Shown piece by piece: positions 7,856 through 18,731 of a DNA stretch of 64,000 nt. Position 1 is the stretch's first letter, and each line of letters opens with the position of its first letter. A program made the position numbers and the translations under genes. Origin of the DNA: Paraburkholderia atlantica (GTDB lineage: Bacteria; Pseudomonadota; Gammaproteobacteria; Burkholderiales; Burkholderiaceae); the NCBI RefSeq assembly GCF_009362785.1, contig NZ_WHNQ01000034.1, positions 16,993-80,992 of the forward strand, given 5' to 3'. Under the pieces are notes generated by a model that was given only the letters and a program-made list of their open reading frames with translations, ran no database searches and had not been told where the DNA came from.

Positions 7856-9859
7856 TTAGGCGATCAGCCTGAGCTTGCGCCTGTCGAGCAGCCAGCGCTC
7901 GAAGTCGGTGGCGGGCATCGGCCGCGCGTACAGGAAGCCCTGCACGTAATCGACGCCCAAGCCCTTCATGAAGGCTTCTTCCGCTTCGGTTTCGATCCCC
8001 TCGGCGACTACCTGGAAATCGAGCTCCTGCGCGACCGCGACCATCGACCGCACTAGCGCCTGTGCCTTCATGTCAGCGTGGATCGAGCGCGTGAAGCTGC
8101 GGTCGAGCTTGATCACGTCGAGCGGAATACGGCCGAGTTGCGACAGCGACGAGTAGCCGGTGCCGAAGTCATCCAGATGCACCTGCGCGCCGAGCTGGCG
8201 GAACTGCTTGATCAGTTCGATCGCGGCCGCTTCGTTTTCGATCAGGCAGCTTTCGGTCAGCTCGAGATCGATCAGGCAGGGGGCGAGGCTCGCATGCTGC
8301 AACGCCTCGGTGAAATGGCGCACCACGGCTGTATCGGTGAGCTGTCGCGCCGACACGTTGATCGCGACGCGCAGGTCATAGCCGGCCGCTTTCCAGCGGG
8401 CCGCCTGTTTCGCGGCGGTCTCCATCACCCAGCGGCCGAGCACGCCGATCAAGCCGGATTCCTCGGCATAACGGATGAATTCCGCCGGCATGATCTGCCC
8501 GCGCTCCGGCGAATTCCAGCGCACCAGCGCTTCCGCGCCTTGCACGGCGCCCGTGGCGAGGTTCAGCTTCGGCTGATAGTGCAGCGCGAACTGGCCTTCC
8601 TCGAGTCCGCGGCGCAGATTCGTGTCGAGCCACATGAACTCCGCGACGCGGCGGTTCATGTCCGGCGAGAACACGCGGTGCGTGCGCTTGCCTTCATCCT
8701 TCGCGACGTACATCGCGGTGTCGGCCGAACGGATCAGCGATTCGAGGGTTTCGCCATGCTCGGGCCAACGCGCGATGCCGATCGAGCAGCCGGTATAGAC
8801 CTCGACGAGCCCGACCGCGAACGGCATGCGCATGCGATCGAGAATGCGCTGCGCTATGTTTTCCAGGCCGTGGGCGGAGCCCTTCGCGGCGAGCACGATG
8901 AATTCGTCACCACCGAGGCGCGCGAGCGAGTCGCCCGGATTCAGGCAGTTGCGGATCGCGTCCGACACATCGCAGATCAGCCGGTCGCCGAACACGTGGC
9001 CGTAGTGATCGTTGACCTTCTTGAAGTTGTCGAGATCGAGAAACAGTACGCCGATGGTTTCGCCGGGCGCGGCCTGTTCGATCGCGATCTGGATGCGCTC
9101 CTGGATCGCGTTGCGATTGGCGAGGCCGGTGAGCGGGTCGGTGGTGGCCTGCTCGATCAGGCGGTCCTGCGCGAGCCGTTGCTCGGTGATGTCGGTGCCC
9201 GAGCAGATCAGGAACTGGTCTTCGATGCCGCTGCCGCTGCGCACGAACTTGTTGCGAAACAGGAACAGCCGCTCGCCATGCACCGTTTTGATGCGCCGTT
9301 CGATCTCGTACGGTTCGCCACGGTTGAAGAAGTGCGCGCTGACCTGGTTCGAGACCGCACCGTCGTCGGACGACATGAACAGCGTCCAGACGCTGCGGCC
9401 GATGATGTCCTCTTCCTTGAGCCCGGTCAGCTCCTCGGCGAGCCGGTTAAAGCGCTGTATCCGGCCATGCCGGTCGACGATGACGACGACCGAATTGACC
9501 TCGGAGACGACCTGTTCGGCGAACGACAGACCGTGCAGCAGCGCGCGTGCGACGGATTCCGTGTCGGCATGGGCCGACGCGGTGCCGCCCCAGCGATGAC
9601 AATCGAGCTTCTTGCCGACCAGATGCAGCCGCAGCGGCGCGCCGTCCAGCTGCACGTCGACGACTACGTGCGAGGTGACGCCGCTCAGCGCGCGGACCTG
9701 CGAGGCTTGGAAAGACGTGAGGGGAATGGCGACGCCCGCAGCCGTGTGGCCGTGTGCCGGCACGAGTTCCAGCGTGTCGTTGGCCGCCGCCAGGCGCCAG
9801 CAAGGGCTGCTCGTGCCGAACCGCGCGTGAAGCACCTGGTCGTGTAGCTCGTCGCTCAT
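7856..9859 (-). CDS. PAS-GGDEF-EAL cyclic-di-GMP turnover protein
   Basis: A 667-residue protein without membrane helices. Order: an unassigned N-terminal 110 residues, a PAS domain (about 118-230, VIVDRHGRIQRFNRLAEELTG), a GGDEF domain with intact RLGGDEF near residue 316 (diguanylate cyclase), and an EAL domain with intact EALVRW, DDFGTGYSSL and an ExE-type ELTESCLIE (phosphodiesterase). Both active sites look complete, so it may make or degrade c-di-GMP depending on the PAS signal. Start ATG at 9859 with GGGGA upstream. Monocistronic. It belongs to the RocR/BifA-like composite group; the physiological output is unknown. Confidence 0.93.
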   Translation of the reverse strand: MSDELHDQVLHARFGTSSPCWRLAAANDTLELVPAHGHTAAGVAIPLTSFQASQVRALSGVTSHVVVDVQLDGAPLRLHLVGKKLDCHRWGGTASAHADTESVARALLHGLSFAEQVVSEVNSVVVIVDRHGRIQRFNRLAEELTGLKEEDIIGRSVWTLFMSSDDGAVSNQVSAHFFNRGEPYEIERRIKTVHGERLFLFRNKFVRSGSGIEDQFLICSGTDITEQRLAQDRLIEQATTDPLTGLANRNAIQERIQIAIEQAAPGETIGVLFLDLDNFKKVNDHYGHVFGDRLICDVSDAIRNCLNPGDSLARLGGDEFIVLAAKGSAHGLENIAQRILDRMRMPFAVGLVEVYTGCSIGIARWPEHGETLESLIRSADTAMYVAKDEGKRTHRVFSPDMNRRVAEFMWLDTNLRRGLEEGQFALHYQPKLNLATGAVQGAEALVRWNSPERGQIMPAEFIRYAEESGLIGVLGRWVMETAAKQAARWKAAGYDLRVAINVSARQLTDTAVVRHFTEALQHASLAPCLIDLELTESCLIENEAAAIELIKQFRQLGAQVHLDDFGTGYSSLSQLGRIPLDVIKLDRSFTRSIHADMKAQALVRSMVAVAQELDFQVVAEGIETEAEEAFMKGLGVDYVQGFLYARPMPATDFERWLLDRRKLRLIA

Positions 9860-10064
9860 GAAATCCCCGGAGTGTGCCGGCGGTCCCTATCAAGGCGGGC
9901 GGCGGCAGACGGTCTTCCTCATACTAAAGTGAAACTGCCTCATTGTATCTAAGCGTGACAATTCGAGCGAAGAATCATTAACGTTTTGCTAACCAGGGGC
10001 GGGAGCCGGCGTGGCCGCGCGCGGCGGCATTATGGCGTGGCAAAACGACGCCACGGTGACGTCG

Positions 10065-13000
10065 CTAGAAGCGGTGGGTGAGCAGCGTGCGGGCGCGTTC
10101 GCGCTCGATCGGATTGGCGTCGAGCGCCGCGTCGAACCAGAACTTGCCGGCCACCAGCGTGGCCGCCACCACGCCGTCGCGATACAGCACGCGGTTGCCG
10201 GCAACGGCCGGCACCTTGTCGCCGACCAGCAGCGTGCCGACGAGATTCAGCGGATCGGTTCCCGCCACGCAGATAAGAGCACCGTCGTTCGCTTGTCGCC
10301 GCACCTCGCGCAGCAGCGGAATCGCCTCGGGCAGCGCGAACTGCTCGCCCGCGAGCCCGTTGACGAAACGCCCGCCGCGGATCACGCCGCGCGCCTCGAG
10401 CCGCTGCAGCACGCGCAGCAGATCGCGCCACGGCGGCAGCCATTCGGCCTCGCGTTCGAGCACGCGCCAGAACACCACGCCGTAGCGGCGCAACAACGTC
10501 ATTGCGACGTGTTCGAGCACCTCGGGCGGCAACTGACTGCGCCGCTCGGACGGATTTTCCGGCGCGACGGCGGACGGGCGGCTAACGAGCGCCCAACGCC
10601 CGGCGTCGTCCATGCCGCCGATCAACGCGCTCGCTCGCGCACGTCGGCTGCTGGAAAACGCGTTGCGTTTGGCGATCGGCTTCAGCAACGCGCGCAGACC
10701 GGCGAAACTGTCGGAGTTCGCGAGGCCGGCCGCGACCAGTTCGCCTAGCGCGTTTTCGAGCTCCATGCGCAGCACGCGCACCTCAGCGAGCAGTTCGTCG
10801 AAGAACATCGCGCCGTGTTGCGCAAGGGTGTCGTGCACGCTTTGCGCGAGAGCCGACAACTCGACCTGGCGCGCCGGATCGAGCAGCGCGCGCCACGCGC
10901 GCAACTGCGCGCGCGGCAGCAGCACGATCGGGGTGCCGCGGACCGGACCGGCGGCGCCGCGCGCCCGCTCGGTCAGGCGGGTCCAGACGATCTTGCCGGC
11001 GCGGCATAGCTCATCGAGCGAACCGCTGGTGTAGGCGCGCACCCGCGCGGGCAGGATGTCCTCCTCCCACGCGCCGGCCGCGGCCTGGAAGCCTTCGAGC
11101 TGGTCCAGCGCGGCGGCGAGCGCTTCGCGGCCTTCGGCGCGCGTGGTCGGCGTCAGATGCTGCCATTCGAACAGGAAGCGCATGAAGTCGTGCCGCTCGA
11201 CCGGCTCGATTTCACGCCGCAGCCGCTTCACCGTGTAGCGGTGGATGCGTGCGAGCAGGTGCCGCTCGCACCATTCTTCGTGGGTCGTGTGCGGCGTGAA
11301 GTGGCCGCGCAACAGATAGCCTTCGGCTTCGAGACGGATCAGCGCCGGTTCGATCCGGCCGGCCGGCAAACCGAGCGGACGCGCGATCGCATCGACCGTC
11401 AGCGGGCCGAACCCGGTCAGCCGCGCGCGCAGCACGTCGACGAGCGCGTCGTCGGCGCTCCAGCTCTCGGTGTAGCCCTTCGGGGCGTTCAGCGGCGGCT
11501 CGTAGCGATTGCGCTCGATGGCGGGGTAGAGCGCTTCGAAGCAGGTCAGGCGCTCGGCGGGCAGCCACAGCGCGCTGTCGTTGCCCGTGCTTGCGTCTGC
11601 TTGCGTGGCCAGCGGCAAACGCGTCGCCCGGCCGGCTTTTGGCCAACGCCGCAAGCAGCGCGGGCCAATCGTCATGCGCGCGCGCCTCGGCCTCGGTGAT
11701 GCAGGCGAGGCCCGTCAGCGCTTCGTGCATTTCGTCGGCATTGCGTGCTTGCGGCCAGGCTTCGTCGCGCACGCTGTCGATCGCGGCGGCGTCGAGCGCG
11801 CCGAGATCGTCGGCGGTTTCAGGGTCGGTCCAGCGGCGGTTCAGTACCGCCTGGGTGCGGCGCTCCTCGATCGGCGCGTCGTCCAGATACGCATAGGGCT
11901 TCGCGGTCAAAATTTCGGCGGCGAGCGGCGACGGCGCCGGCAGATCACGCGCGACGAGCCGCAACTCGCCGTGCTCGATCTGGCGTAGCAGCGCGAGCCA
12001 GCGTTCGCTGTCCATCGCGTCGTGCAGACAGTCGTCGATGGTTTGGTCGACTAATGGGTGGCGCGGCACCTCGCGTTCGCCGACGATGTTCTCCAGACAC
12101 GCGGCCTGCTCGGGAAACACGCTTGCGAGCAGATCCTCGCTGCGCATGCGCTGCACTTGCGGCGCGGTCTTGCGCCCGCCCGTGTAGCGCGGCAGGCCGA
12201 GCGAGGTCGTCGCGTTCCAGCGCCAGCGCACGCCGAATAACGGCGCATCGAGCAGCGCCTGGATCAGCAGATGCTCGGCGCTGTTCGAATGCAGATAGCG
12301 CCACACATCGTCGAGCACGAACGAGTGGCTGCCGGCCAGCGACAGCACGATCGCGTCTTCGGTGGCCGCCGCCTGCAGCTCGAAGTTGAAGCTGCGGCAG
12401 AAGCGCTTGCGCAGCGCGAGCCCCCACGCGCGATTCACGCGGCTGCCGAACGGTGAGTGGATCACGAGCTGGGTGCCGCCCGATTCGTCGAAGAAGCGCT
12501 CCATCACGAGCGTGCTCTGCGTCGGCAAGACGCCGAGCGCGGCGCGGGCGCGCGCCAGGTATTCGACGATCTGGCGCGCGGCGGGTTCGTCGAGCGCCAG
12601 GTGGTCGGCTAGCCGGGTGATGGCGTGGTCGAGACGCGGGGCGGAGGGTTCGGGTTCGCTTGCGGGTAGGACGGTTGCCGTTGTTGCTTGTGTTTCGCGC
12701 TCCGTCAGCAACGCTTCGACCTGCTCGCGCAATCTCGCTACCGCGAACGACAGCTCGTCGCTGCGCCCCGGCGCCTCGCCGAGCCAGAACGGAATGTTCG
12801 GCGGCTGGCCTTGTGCGTCCTCGACCCGCACGCGGCCGCTTTCGATGCGCAGAATCCGGTACGACGCGTTGCCGAGCTGAAACACATCGCCGGCGAGGCT
12901 TTCGACCGCGAAGTCCTCGTTGACGGTGCCGATATTGAGCGCCTGCGGTTCGAGCACGACCGCGTAATCGGCGTTCTCGGGAATCGTGCCGCCCGAGGTC

Positions 13001-14595
13001 ACCGCGACCAGCTTGCCGCCGCGCCGGCCGCGCAGCGTGCCGCTGACCGCATCGCGATGCACATACGCAGCACGCGGACCGTGGCGGCTCGTGTAGCCCT
13101 CGGCGAGCATGCGCAGCACCGCGTCGTATTGCTCGCGCGGCAGATCCGCGTACGGCGCGGCACGCCGCAGCATGTCGAACAGCGCATCCTCGCTCCACTC
13201 GGCGCTCGACACCTCCGCGACGATCTGTTGCGCGAGCACGTCGAGCGGCGCGCGCGGGATGCGCAACGCATCGAGCTCGCCACGCCGCACGCAATCGAGC
13301 AGCGCCGCGCATTCGAGCAAATCGTCGCGCGAGGCCGGAAACAGCCGCCCCTTCGGCATGCCGCCGACGTGGTGCCCGGAGCGGCCGACGCGTTGCAGGA
13401 ACGGCGCGATCGCACGCGGCGAACCCATCTGGCAGACGAGATCGACGTCGCCGATATCGATGCCGAGTTCGAGCGACGCGGTCGCGATCAGCACGCGCAG
13501 CTCGCCGCGTTTCAGTCGCTGTTCGGCGTCGAAACGATGTTCTTTCGCGAGGCTGCCATGATGCGCGGCGACCGCGTCCTTGCCGAGCCGCTCGGTCAGA
13601 TGACGCGCGGCGCGCTCGGCCATGCGGCGCGTGTTGACGAAGATCAGCGTCGTGCGATGCTGCGCGACCAGCTCGGCGAGCCGGTCGTAGACGCGCTCCC
13701 ACACTTCGTTGGCCATCACCGCTTCGAGCGGCACCGGCGGGATCTCGAGCGCGAGGTCGCGCGCGCGAACGTGGCCGACGTCGATTACCGCGCACTCGGC
13801 CGGCACGTCGCTATCCAGACTCGCGCCGCCGACCAGAAACCGCGCGACCGCGCTGACCGGCTTTTGCGTCGCCGACAGCCCGATGCGCGGCAGGCGCCGG
13901 CCGCAGAGCGCGTCGAGCCGTTCGAGGCTCAGCGCGAGATGACTGCCGCGCTTGCTGCCCGCGAGCGCGTGAATTTCATCGACGATCACCGTGCGCACCG
14001 TCGCCAGCATGCGGCGGCCCGAATCGGAGCCGAGCAGTACGTACAGCGACTCGGGCGTCGTCACGAGAATGTGCGGCGCGCGTTTTTTCAGCGCGTTGCG
14101 TTCCTGCTGCGTGGTATCGCCGGTGCGCACGGCGGTGCGGATGTCGAGCGGCGGCAGGCCGAGCGCGTCGAGTTCGGCGGCGATCCCCTGCAGCGGCAGT
14201 TGCAGGTTCAGGCGGATATCGTTCGACAGCGCCTTCAGCGGCGACACGTAGACGACCAGCGTTTCGTCGGGCAGCGCGCCGTCGTTCGCGAGGCCTTGCG
14301 ACACCAGGTCGTTCAGCGCGGACAGGAACGCGGTCAGCGTCTTGCCGGAGCCGGTCGGCGCGGCGACCAGCGTCGAGCGGCCGCTGCGGATCTGCGGCCA
14401 GGCGGCGGCTTGTGCATCGGTCGGGGCGGCGAAGGTTTTCTGGAACCAGCCGGCAACGGCCGGGTGAAAGCCGGCGAGCGCCTGCGTGGCCTGCGGCATG
14501 ACGGGCGCGGCGGGGTGCGCCGCGCTGGCGGTGGAGCGGGCCTTGCGGGAGCGGGGCGCCGCGTCGAGTGCGGCGGAAGATTTTGCCGAAGTCAT
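10065..14595 (-). pseudogene. lhr: Lhr-family ATP-dependent helicase gene interrupted by a frameshift
   Basis: Two minus-strand frames together encode one Lhr-type superfamily-2 helicase of about 1,510 residues, the usual size. The N-terminal frame (start ATG 14595) has APTGSGKT (Walker A), VDEIHAL (motif II), LSATQ (motif III) and the RecA2 motif QRVGRSGHH, followed by the Lhr winged-helix region. At LLAALAK the frame runs out of homology and the rest continues in another frame beginning KAGRATRLPLA and ending at 10065. The switch falls in a run of four T (11637-11640, AAAA on the coding strand); removing one A restores a single frame. The old frame reads on to 11212 as nonsense. Lhr proteins unwind DNA:RNA hybrids and take part in repair. 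This is either a real inactivation or a sequencing error. Confidence 0.85.
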
Positions 14596-14878
14596 GCTTG
14601 TGTAGGTGAGGGCGGCGCGGGGGATATCCAGTGGGGAGCCGCCCGGATCGGTATCCGCCGCTGTCGCCCGTGTTTGCGGTGGCGGCGATTCCAAGTGACG
14701 GCCACGCTGACGGCGCAATAGCGGTCAGTCTCGCAGGTTTTCGGCGCTCGCGCGCGGCGCGTTGGGCGTTGCGTTACTGCTGGAATTCGTAGTTTCGCCG
14801 CGAGCGCCTCTGCTGCCGCCCTGCGCCGTTTGCAGTACGCTTGACGATTCTCCCTGCACCCACGATGGAGCGTCGACG

Positions 14879-15934
14879 ATGCGATATAACCAGTTGGGCC
14901 GTACCGGTGTGTTTGTCTCGGAGTTGTGTTTGGGCACGATGACCTTCGGCGGTGGCGAGGGCATCTGGCGGCAGATCGGCGATCTGCAGCAGGAAGATGC
15001 GGAGCGGCTGGTCGGCCGGGCGCTCGACGCGGGCATTAATTTCATCGACACGGCCGACGTCTACGCGGGCGGCCTGTCCGAGCTGATCACGGGCAACGCG
15101 CTGAAAAACCTGAAAGTGCCGCGCGACAAGGTCGTGATCGCGACCAAGGTGTTCGGCCAGACCGGCGAGTTCGCGAACGCGCGCGGTGCGTCGCGCTATC
15201 ACATCCTCGACGGCATCAAGGCGAGCCTGAAGCGTCTACAACTCGATCACGTCGACCTCTATCAGATCCACGGTTTCGATCCGGCCACGCCGATCGAAGA
15301 AACCGTGCGCGCGCTCGATACGCTCGTGCAGCACGGCCACGTGCGCTATGTCGGCGTGTCGAACTGGGCCGCATGGCAAATCGCGAAGGCGCTCGGCATC
15401 GCAGAGCGGCTCGGCGCCGCGCGTTTCGAAACGCTGCAAGCGTATTACTCGCTCGCGGGCCGCGATCTCGAACGCGAGCTCGTGCCGATGCTGCAAAGCG
15501 AAGGCCTCGGTCTGATGGTATGGAGTCCGCTCGCGGGTGGTTTTCTGAGCGGCAAATACGGACGTGAACAGCAGGGTGAAGCGGGCAGCCGTCGCACGAC
15601 TTTCGATTTTCCGCCGATCGATCGCGAGCGCGCGTACGACTGCATCGACGTGATGCGCGAGATGGCCGCGGCGAAGACTGTTTCGGTCGCGCAGATCGCG
15701 TTGGCGTGGCTGCTGCATCAGCGTGTCGTCAGCACGGTGATCGTCGGCGCGAAGAAAATCGAGCAGCTCGACGACAACATCGCGGCGACCAACGTCGCGC
15801 TATCCGCCGATGAGCTCGCGAAGCTCGCCGAGGTCAGCGCGCTGCCAGCCGAGTATCCGGGCTGGATGCTGGAGCGGCAGGGCGAACAGCGCCGTCAGCA
15901 ACTGGCCGAGGTTCGGCACGTCGTGCAGCGATAG
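14879..15934 (+). CDS. Aldo/keto reductase (YghZ/Kv-beta-like)
   Basis: A 351-residue NADPH-dependent TIM-barrel oxidoreductase. The catalytic tetrad is visible as DTADVY (Asp, Tyr), IATKVFG (Lys) and YQIHGFD (His). The cofactor-binding C-terminal segment VIVGAKKIEQLDDNI is also present. The protein resembles the group that includes YghZ and the voltage-gated potassium-channel beta subunits. A longer frame begins at 14762, but MRYNQLGRTG is the family's true N terminus and GGAGC lies 8 bases upstream. It is divergent from lhr. A strong hairpin lies about 50 bases after the stop. Confidence 0.92.
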   Translation: MRYNQLGRTGVFVSELCLGTMTFGGGEGIWRQIGDLQQEDAERLVGRALDAGINFIDTADVYAGGLSELITGNALKNLKVPRDKVVIATKVFGQTGEFANARGASRYHILDGIKASLKRLQLDHVDLYQIHGFDPATPIEETVRALDTLVQHGHVRYVGVSNWAAWQIAKALGIAERLGAARFETLQAYYSLAGRDLERELVPMLQSEGLGLMVWSPLAGGFLSGKYGREQQGEAGSRRTTFDFPPIDRERAYDCIDVMREMAAAKTVSVAQIALAWLLHQRVVSTVIVGAKKIEQLDDNIAATNVALSADELAKLAEVSALPAEYPGWMLERQGEQRRQQLAEVRHVVQR

Positions 15935-15984
15935 CGCGAAGGCGTTCTCGCGAACGCTGAAGAAGGCCTGAATCTTCATCGTTG

Positions 15985-16013
15985 GGCCGCGCGAGTTTGA
16001 TGCTCGCGCGGCC
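15985..16013 (+). terminator. Strong GC hairpin after the aldo/keto reductase gene
   Basis: Perfect 11-bp stem GGCCGCGCGAG (15985-15995) with its complement at 16003-16013 around a 7-base loop. There is no T-tract, so it may be an mRNA 3' stabiliser or a weak terminator rather than a classical one. Confidence 0.5.
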
Positions 16014-16089
16014 GCGACGATCATCACATTTGCCGCGCGATTGCGCGTAGACTTCACACGGCAGGTCTTCTTCCGCATCGGCCGCACCG

Positions 16090-17136
16090 ATGCCCCGCGT
16101 CGTATTTCAAACTCCTATCCGGTTCGTGACATTCGCACTCGCTTCGATTACAAAAGCCGGCGCTTTCGTGGCGTTCGCTTGCTGTTGGCTGACAGTGCCT
16201 CATCTCGCGCACGCCGCCGACAACGTGATCGTGCTCGACTCGGGCGAAGCGCAGCTCACGTTGATCGATCCCGTCACGCACAAAGTGATCGGCACCGAGT
16301 CGACCGGCAAGGAGCCCCATCATCTGATGATCACGCCCGATGGCCGTTCGCTGATCGTCGCGGATGCGACTTCGAATGACCTGATGTTCGTCGACCCTCA
16401 CAGCGGCCGGGTGCAACGCCGTGTCGAAGGCATCGAAGATCCGTATCAGCTTGGCTTTTCGCCTGACCACAGGTGGTTCGTCACCGCTGGCCTGAGGCTC
16501 GATCGCGTCGACATCTATCACTACGATGGCGAAAGCGTGACGCTCGCAAAGCGGATTCCGCTCGCGAAGACGCCGAGCCACCTGACCTTTGCATCCGATA
16601 ACCGCACCGTGTTCGTGACGCTTCAGGACACGGGCGAGGTCGCGGCGATCGATCTGCCGACACAGTCAGTCTCGTGGAAGCTGCATGTAGGCAAGACGCC
16701 AGCGGGACTCTGGATGACACCCGGCGATCGTTATCTGCTGGTCGGCATGACGGGCGAAGACAACGTCGCGGTGGTCGACTGGAAGAACCGCCAACTCGTG
16801 AAGAAGATCCGCACGGGCCGCGGCGCGCACAACTTTCGCAATCTCGACGATGGCCAGCACATCGCCGTGTCGAATCGCGTGGAAAACACGGTCAGCATCC
16901 TCGACTACAACGCGCTGACCAAAGTGGCCGACATCACCGGCTTGATGCCGGGCCCTGACGACATGGAACTCTCGGCGGACCGGCGCTATCTATGGGTCAC
17001 GTTCCGCTTCGCGAGGCACGTCGGCGTCATCGACCTGAGCACGCATCGGCTGGTGGATACGATCGCGGTGGGGCGTTCGCCGCACGGTCTGTATTTCGCC
17101 AACCGCGCGCCGGTCTACGCGCCCAATCCGGACTGA
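16090..17136 (+). CDS. YncE-like beta-propeller periplasmic protein
   Basis: A 348-residue protein with an N-terminal signal peptide ending near LAHAADN. The rest is a series of about seven repeats of the YVTN/NHL type, each like PSHLTFASDNRTVFVTLQD or PHGLYFANR, predicting a seven-bladed beta-propeller. Such proteins act as periplasmic scaffolds or metal/quinone-related accessory proteins; no catalytic motif is visible. It is 20 bases upstream of a membrane hydroxylase-like gene and probably cotranscribed, suggesting a joint envelope role. A weak leader with no clear Shine-Dalgarno precedes ATG. Confidence 0.82.
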   Translation: MPRVVFQTPIRFVTFALASITKAGAFVAFACCWLTVPHLAHAADNVIVLDSGEAQLTLIDPVTHKVIGTESTGKEPHHLMITPDGRSLIVADATSNDLMFVDPHSGRVQRRVEGIEDPYQLGFSPDHRWFVTAGLRLDRVDIYHYDGESVTLAKRIPLAKTPSHLTFASDNRTVFVTLQDTGEVAAIDLPTQSVSWKLHVGKTPAGLWMTPGDRYLLVGMTGEDNVAVVDWKNRQLVKKIRTGRGAHNFRNLDDGQHIAVSNRVENTVSILDYNALTKVADITGLMPGPDDMELSADRRYLWVTFRFARHVGVIDLSTHRLVDTIAVGRSPHGLYFANRAPVYAPNPD

Positions 17137-17156
17137 CGCAACCCGAAAGGCTTTAG

Positions 17157-18164
17157 ATGATTCACGAACTCGTCGCTCAACTCGACAACGGCATCTCAGC
17201 CCTGCAGACGCTGCTGTACGTCGACGTGGTCCAGCCGATCTTCTACCGCTTCAATCTGATGGGCTATGACGAAGACACTTACGATGCGCTCTACTGGGTG
17301 ATCGTCGGCGCGTTGCAGATAGTCGTGTCGTATCTGGTGTTGCGCCCGCTCGAAGCGCTGCGTCCGGTGGAGACATGGGCGGACCGCAGGGCGTTGCGCG
17401 CGGACGTGATCTACACGTGGATCGCCAAGCTCGGCATCATCAATCTTGCGTTCTTCTTTCTGCTGCAGCCGTTCTTCAACCATTGGCAGAGCCTGATGGC
17501 GATCCACGGCGTGCCCAACATCGAAGTCGATGACTTGTGGCCGGGCGTCACCGATCAGCCACTCGTGTCGTTTCTGATCTATCTGATCGTGCTCGATTTC
17601 GCCGGCTACTGGTATCACCGTTGGCAACATCGGTTCGGCGTCTGGTGGGAGTTGCATGCGGTTCATCACAGCCAGCGGCAGATGTCATTGTGGGCCGACG
17701 ACCGCAACCACTTTTTAGACGACATCTTGCAAGCGGCGTTTTTTGCGGCCATTGCGCTGTTCATCGGTGTGCAGCCAAACCAGTTCGTCGTGCTCGTCGC
17801 ACTCGGCAATTTCATGCAGAGCGTACAGCACGTGAATGCGCGCCTCACATATGGATGGCTGCTCGAACGGCTGATCGTGAGCCCGGCGTTTCATCGGCGT
17901 CATCATGCCATTGGCTATGGCCATGATGGCAGCCGCTACGGGTGCAACTTCGGCGTGCTGTTCCCGTGGTGGGACATGCTGTTCGGCACCGCATCGTGGG
18001 ACCGCGCCGTCGAGCCGACCGGCATCCGCGATCAGTTGCCCGCGCCGCATGGTGCCGCGCGCTCGTATGGGGATGGACTGATCGCGCAGCAGTGGTACGC
18101 GTTCGGCCGCATCGCCGCGCGGCTGCGTGGCCGGCAGGGTGCGGGCGGGCAGATCAATCCATGA
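17157..18164 (+). CDS. Sterol desaturase/fatty acid hydroxylase-family membrane protein
   Basis: A 335-residue di-iron membrane oxygenase-like protein with several hydrophobic segments. The histidine clusters expected to bind two irons are seen as WYHRWQHRFG, LHAVHHS and FHRRHHAIGYG. Members hydroxylate or desaturate lipids. A ribosome site (AAAGG) precedes ATG, and the gene follows the propeller protein by 20 bases, so the pair likely forms an operon. The substrate is unknown; hopanoids or membrane fatty acids are candidates only by family. Confidence 0.88.
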   Translation: MIHELVAQLDNGISALQTLLYVDVVQPIFYRFNLMGYDEDTYDALYWVIVGALQIVVSYLVLRPLEALRPVETWADRRALRADVIYTWIAKLGIINLAFFFLLQPFFNHWQSLMAIHGVPNIEVDDLWPGVTDQPLVSFLIYLIVLDFAGYWYHRWQHRFGVWWELHAVHHSQRQMSLWADDRNHFLDDILQAAFFAAIALFIGVQPNQFVVLVALGNFMQSVQHVNARLTYGWLLERLIVSPAFHRRHHAIGYGHDGSRYGCNFGVLFPWWDMLFGTASWDRAVEPTGIRDQLPAPHGAARSYGDGLIAQQWYAFGRIAARLRGRQGAGGQINP

Positions 18165-18273
18165 AGTTCGGGGTGAACGCCGTGCGCCGCATCATCGAAC
18201 CTGCTCGTGATGGCTGCGGCGCGTAGGCACTGGCGATGGCGTACGGATCGCAGTGGCTGGCCAGCGGTCCCGC

Positions 18274-18615
18274 TTACCCCTGCGAATGCGCGGCGACCGC
18301 GTCCAGCGTGCGAGCCGAGTACACCAGCGTCGCGCCCGCGTTGATCGCCATCGCGACGCCGAGCGCTTCGGCGATTTCCTCGCGGGTCGCGCCATGCTTC
18401 AGCGCCTCGGCCGTATGGACCGTGATACAGCCGTCACAGCGCAGGCTCACCGCGACCGCGAGCGCAATCAGCTCGCGCGTTTTCGCGCCGAGCAGATCGG
18501 TCTTCTGACCGGCGCTCGACATCGCCTGATACGCCTTCACGCTGTCCGGCGCGAGCTTCGACATTTCGCCGATACGGCCGAACAGTTCCTTGCGGTAATC
18601 GATCCAGTTCAACAT
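18274..18615 (-). CDS. AhpD-like carboxymuconolactone decarboxylase-family protein
   Basis: A 113-residue all-helical protein with the peroxidase-type motif RCDGCITVHTAEALKHGA, that is CxxC followed by a conserved His. This is the active site of AhpD-like alkylhydroperoxidases, so it probably reduces peroxides or works as a disulfide partner. A clear AGGAG ribosome site lies 8 bases before ATG. It is divergent from an AraC regulator (116 bp apart), which may control it. Confidence 0.9.
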   Translation of the reverse strand: MLNWIDYRKELFGRIGEMSKLAPDSVKAYQAMSSAGQKTDLLGAKTRELIALAVAVSLRCDGCITVHTAEALKHGATREEIAEALGVAMAINAGATLVYSARTLDAVAAHSQG

Positions 18616-18731
18616 AGCAGTGCTCCTTGGTCCGTTGCGCGCCGGCGGTTGCCGGCGTCGTGGAAACAGTATTGCGCCGCGCCGCGATATCCTGAATACT
18701 CATTCCACTCAACTTTTAGCGCGCGCGTCTC

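Noticed and set aside
8078..9847. 589-codon frame antisense to the GGDEF/EAL gene
   Set aside because: Shadow of a clearly identified gene; composition is that of reverse-frame translation.
11630..11645. Programmed frameshift in lhr
   Set aside because: The shift needed is +1 at a short A4 run with no known slippery heptamer or stimulatory structure; error or mutation is simpler.
12688..14721. 677-codon open frame on the plus strand opposite lhr
   Set aside because: It mirrors the codon positions of the helicase gene (high-GC shadow), has no family resemblance and is Arg/Ala/His-rich as expected from antisense reading.
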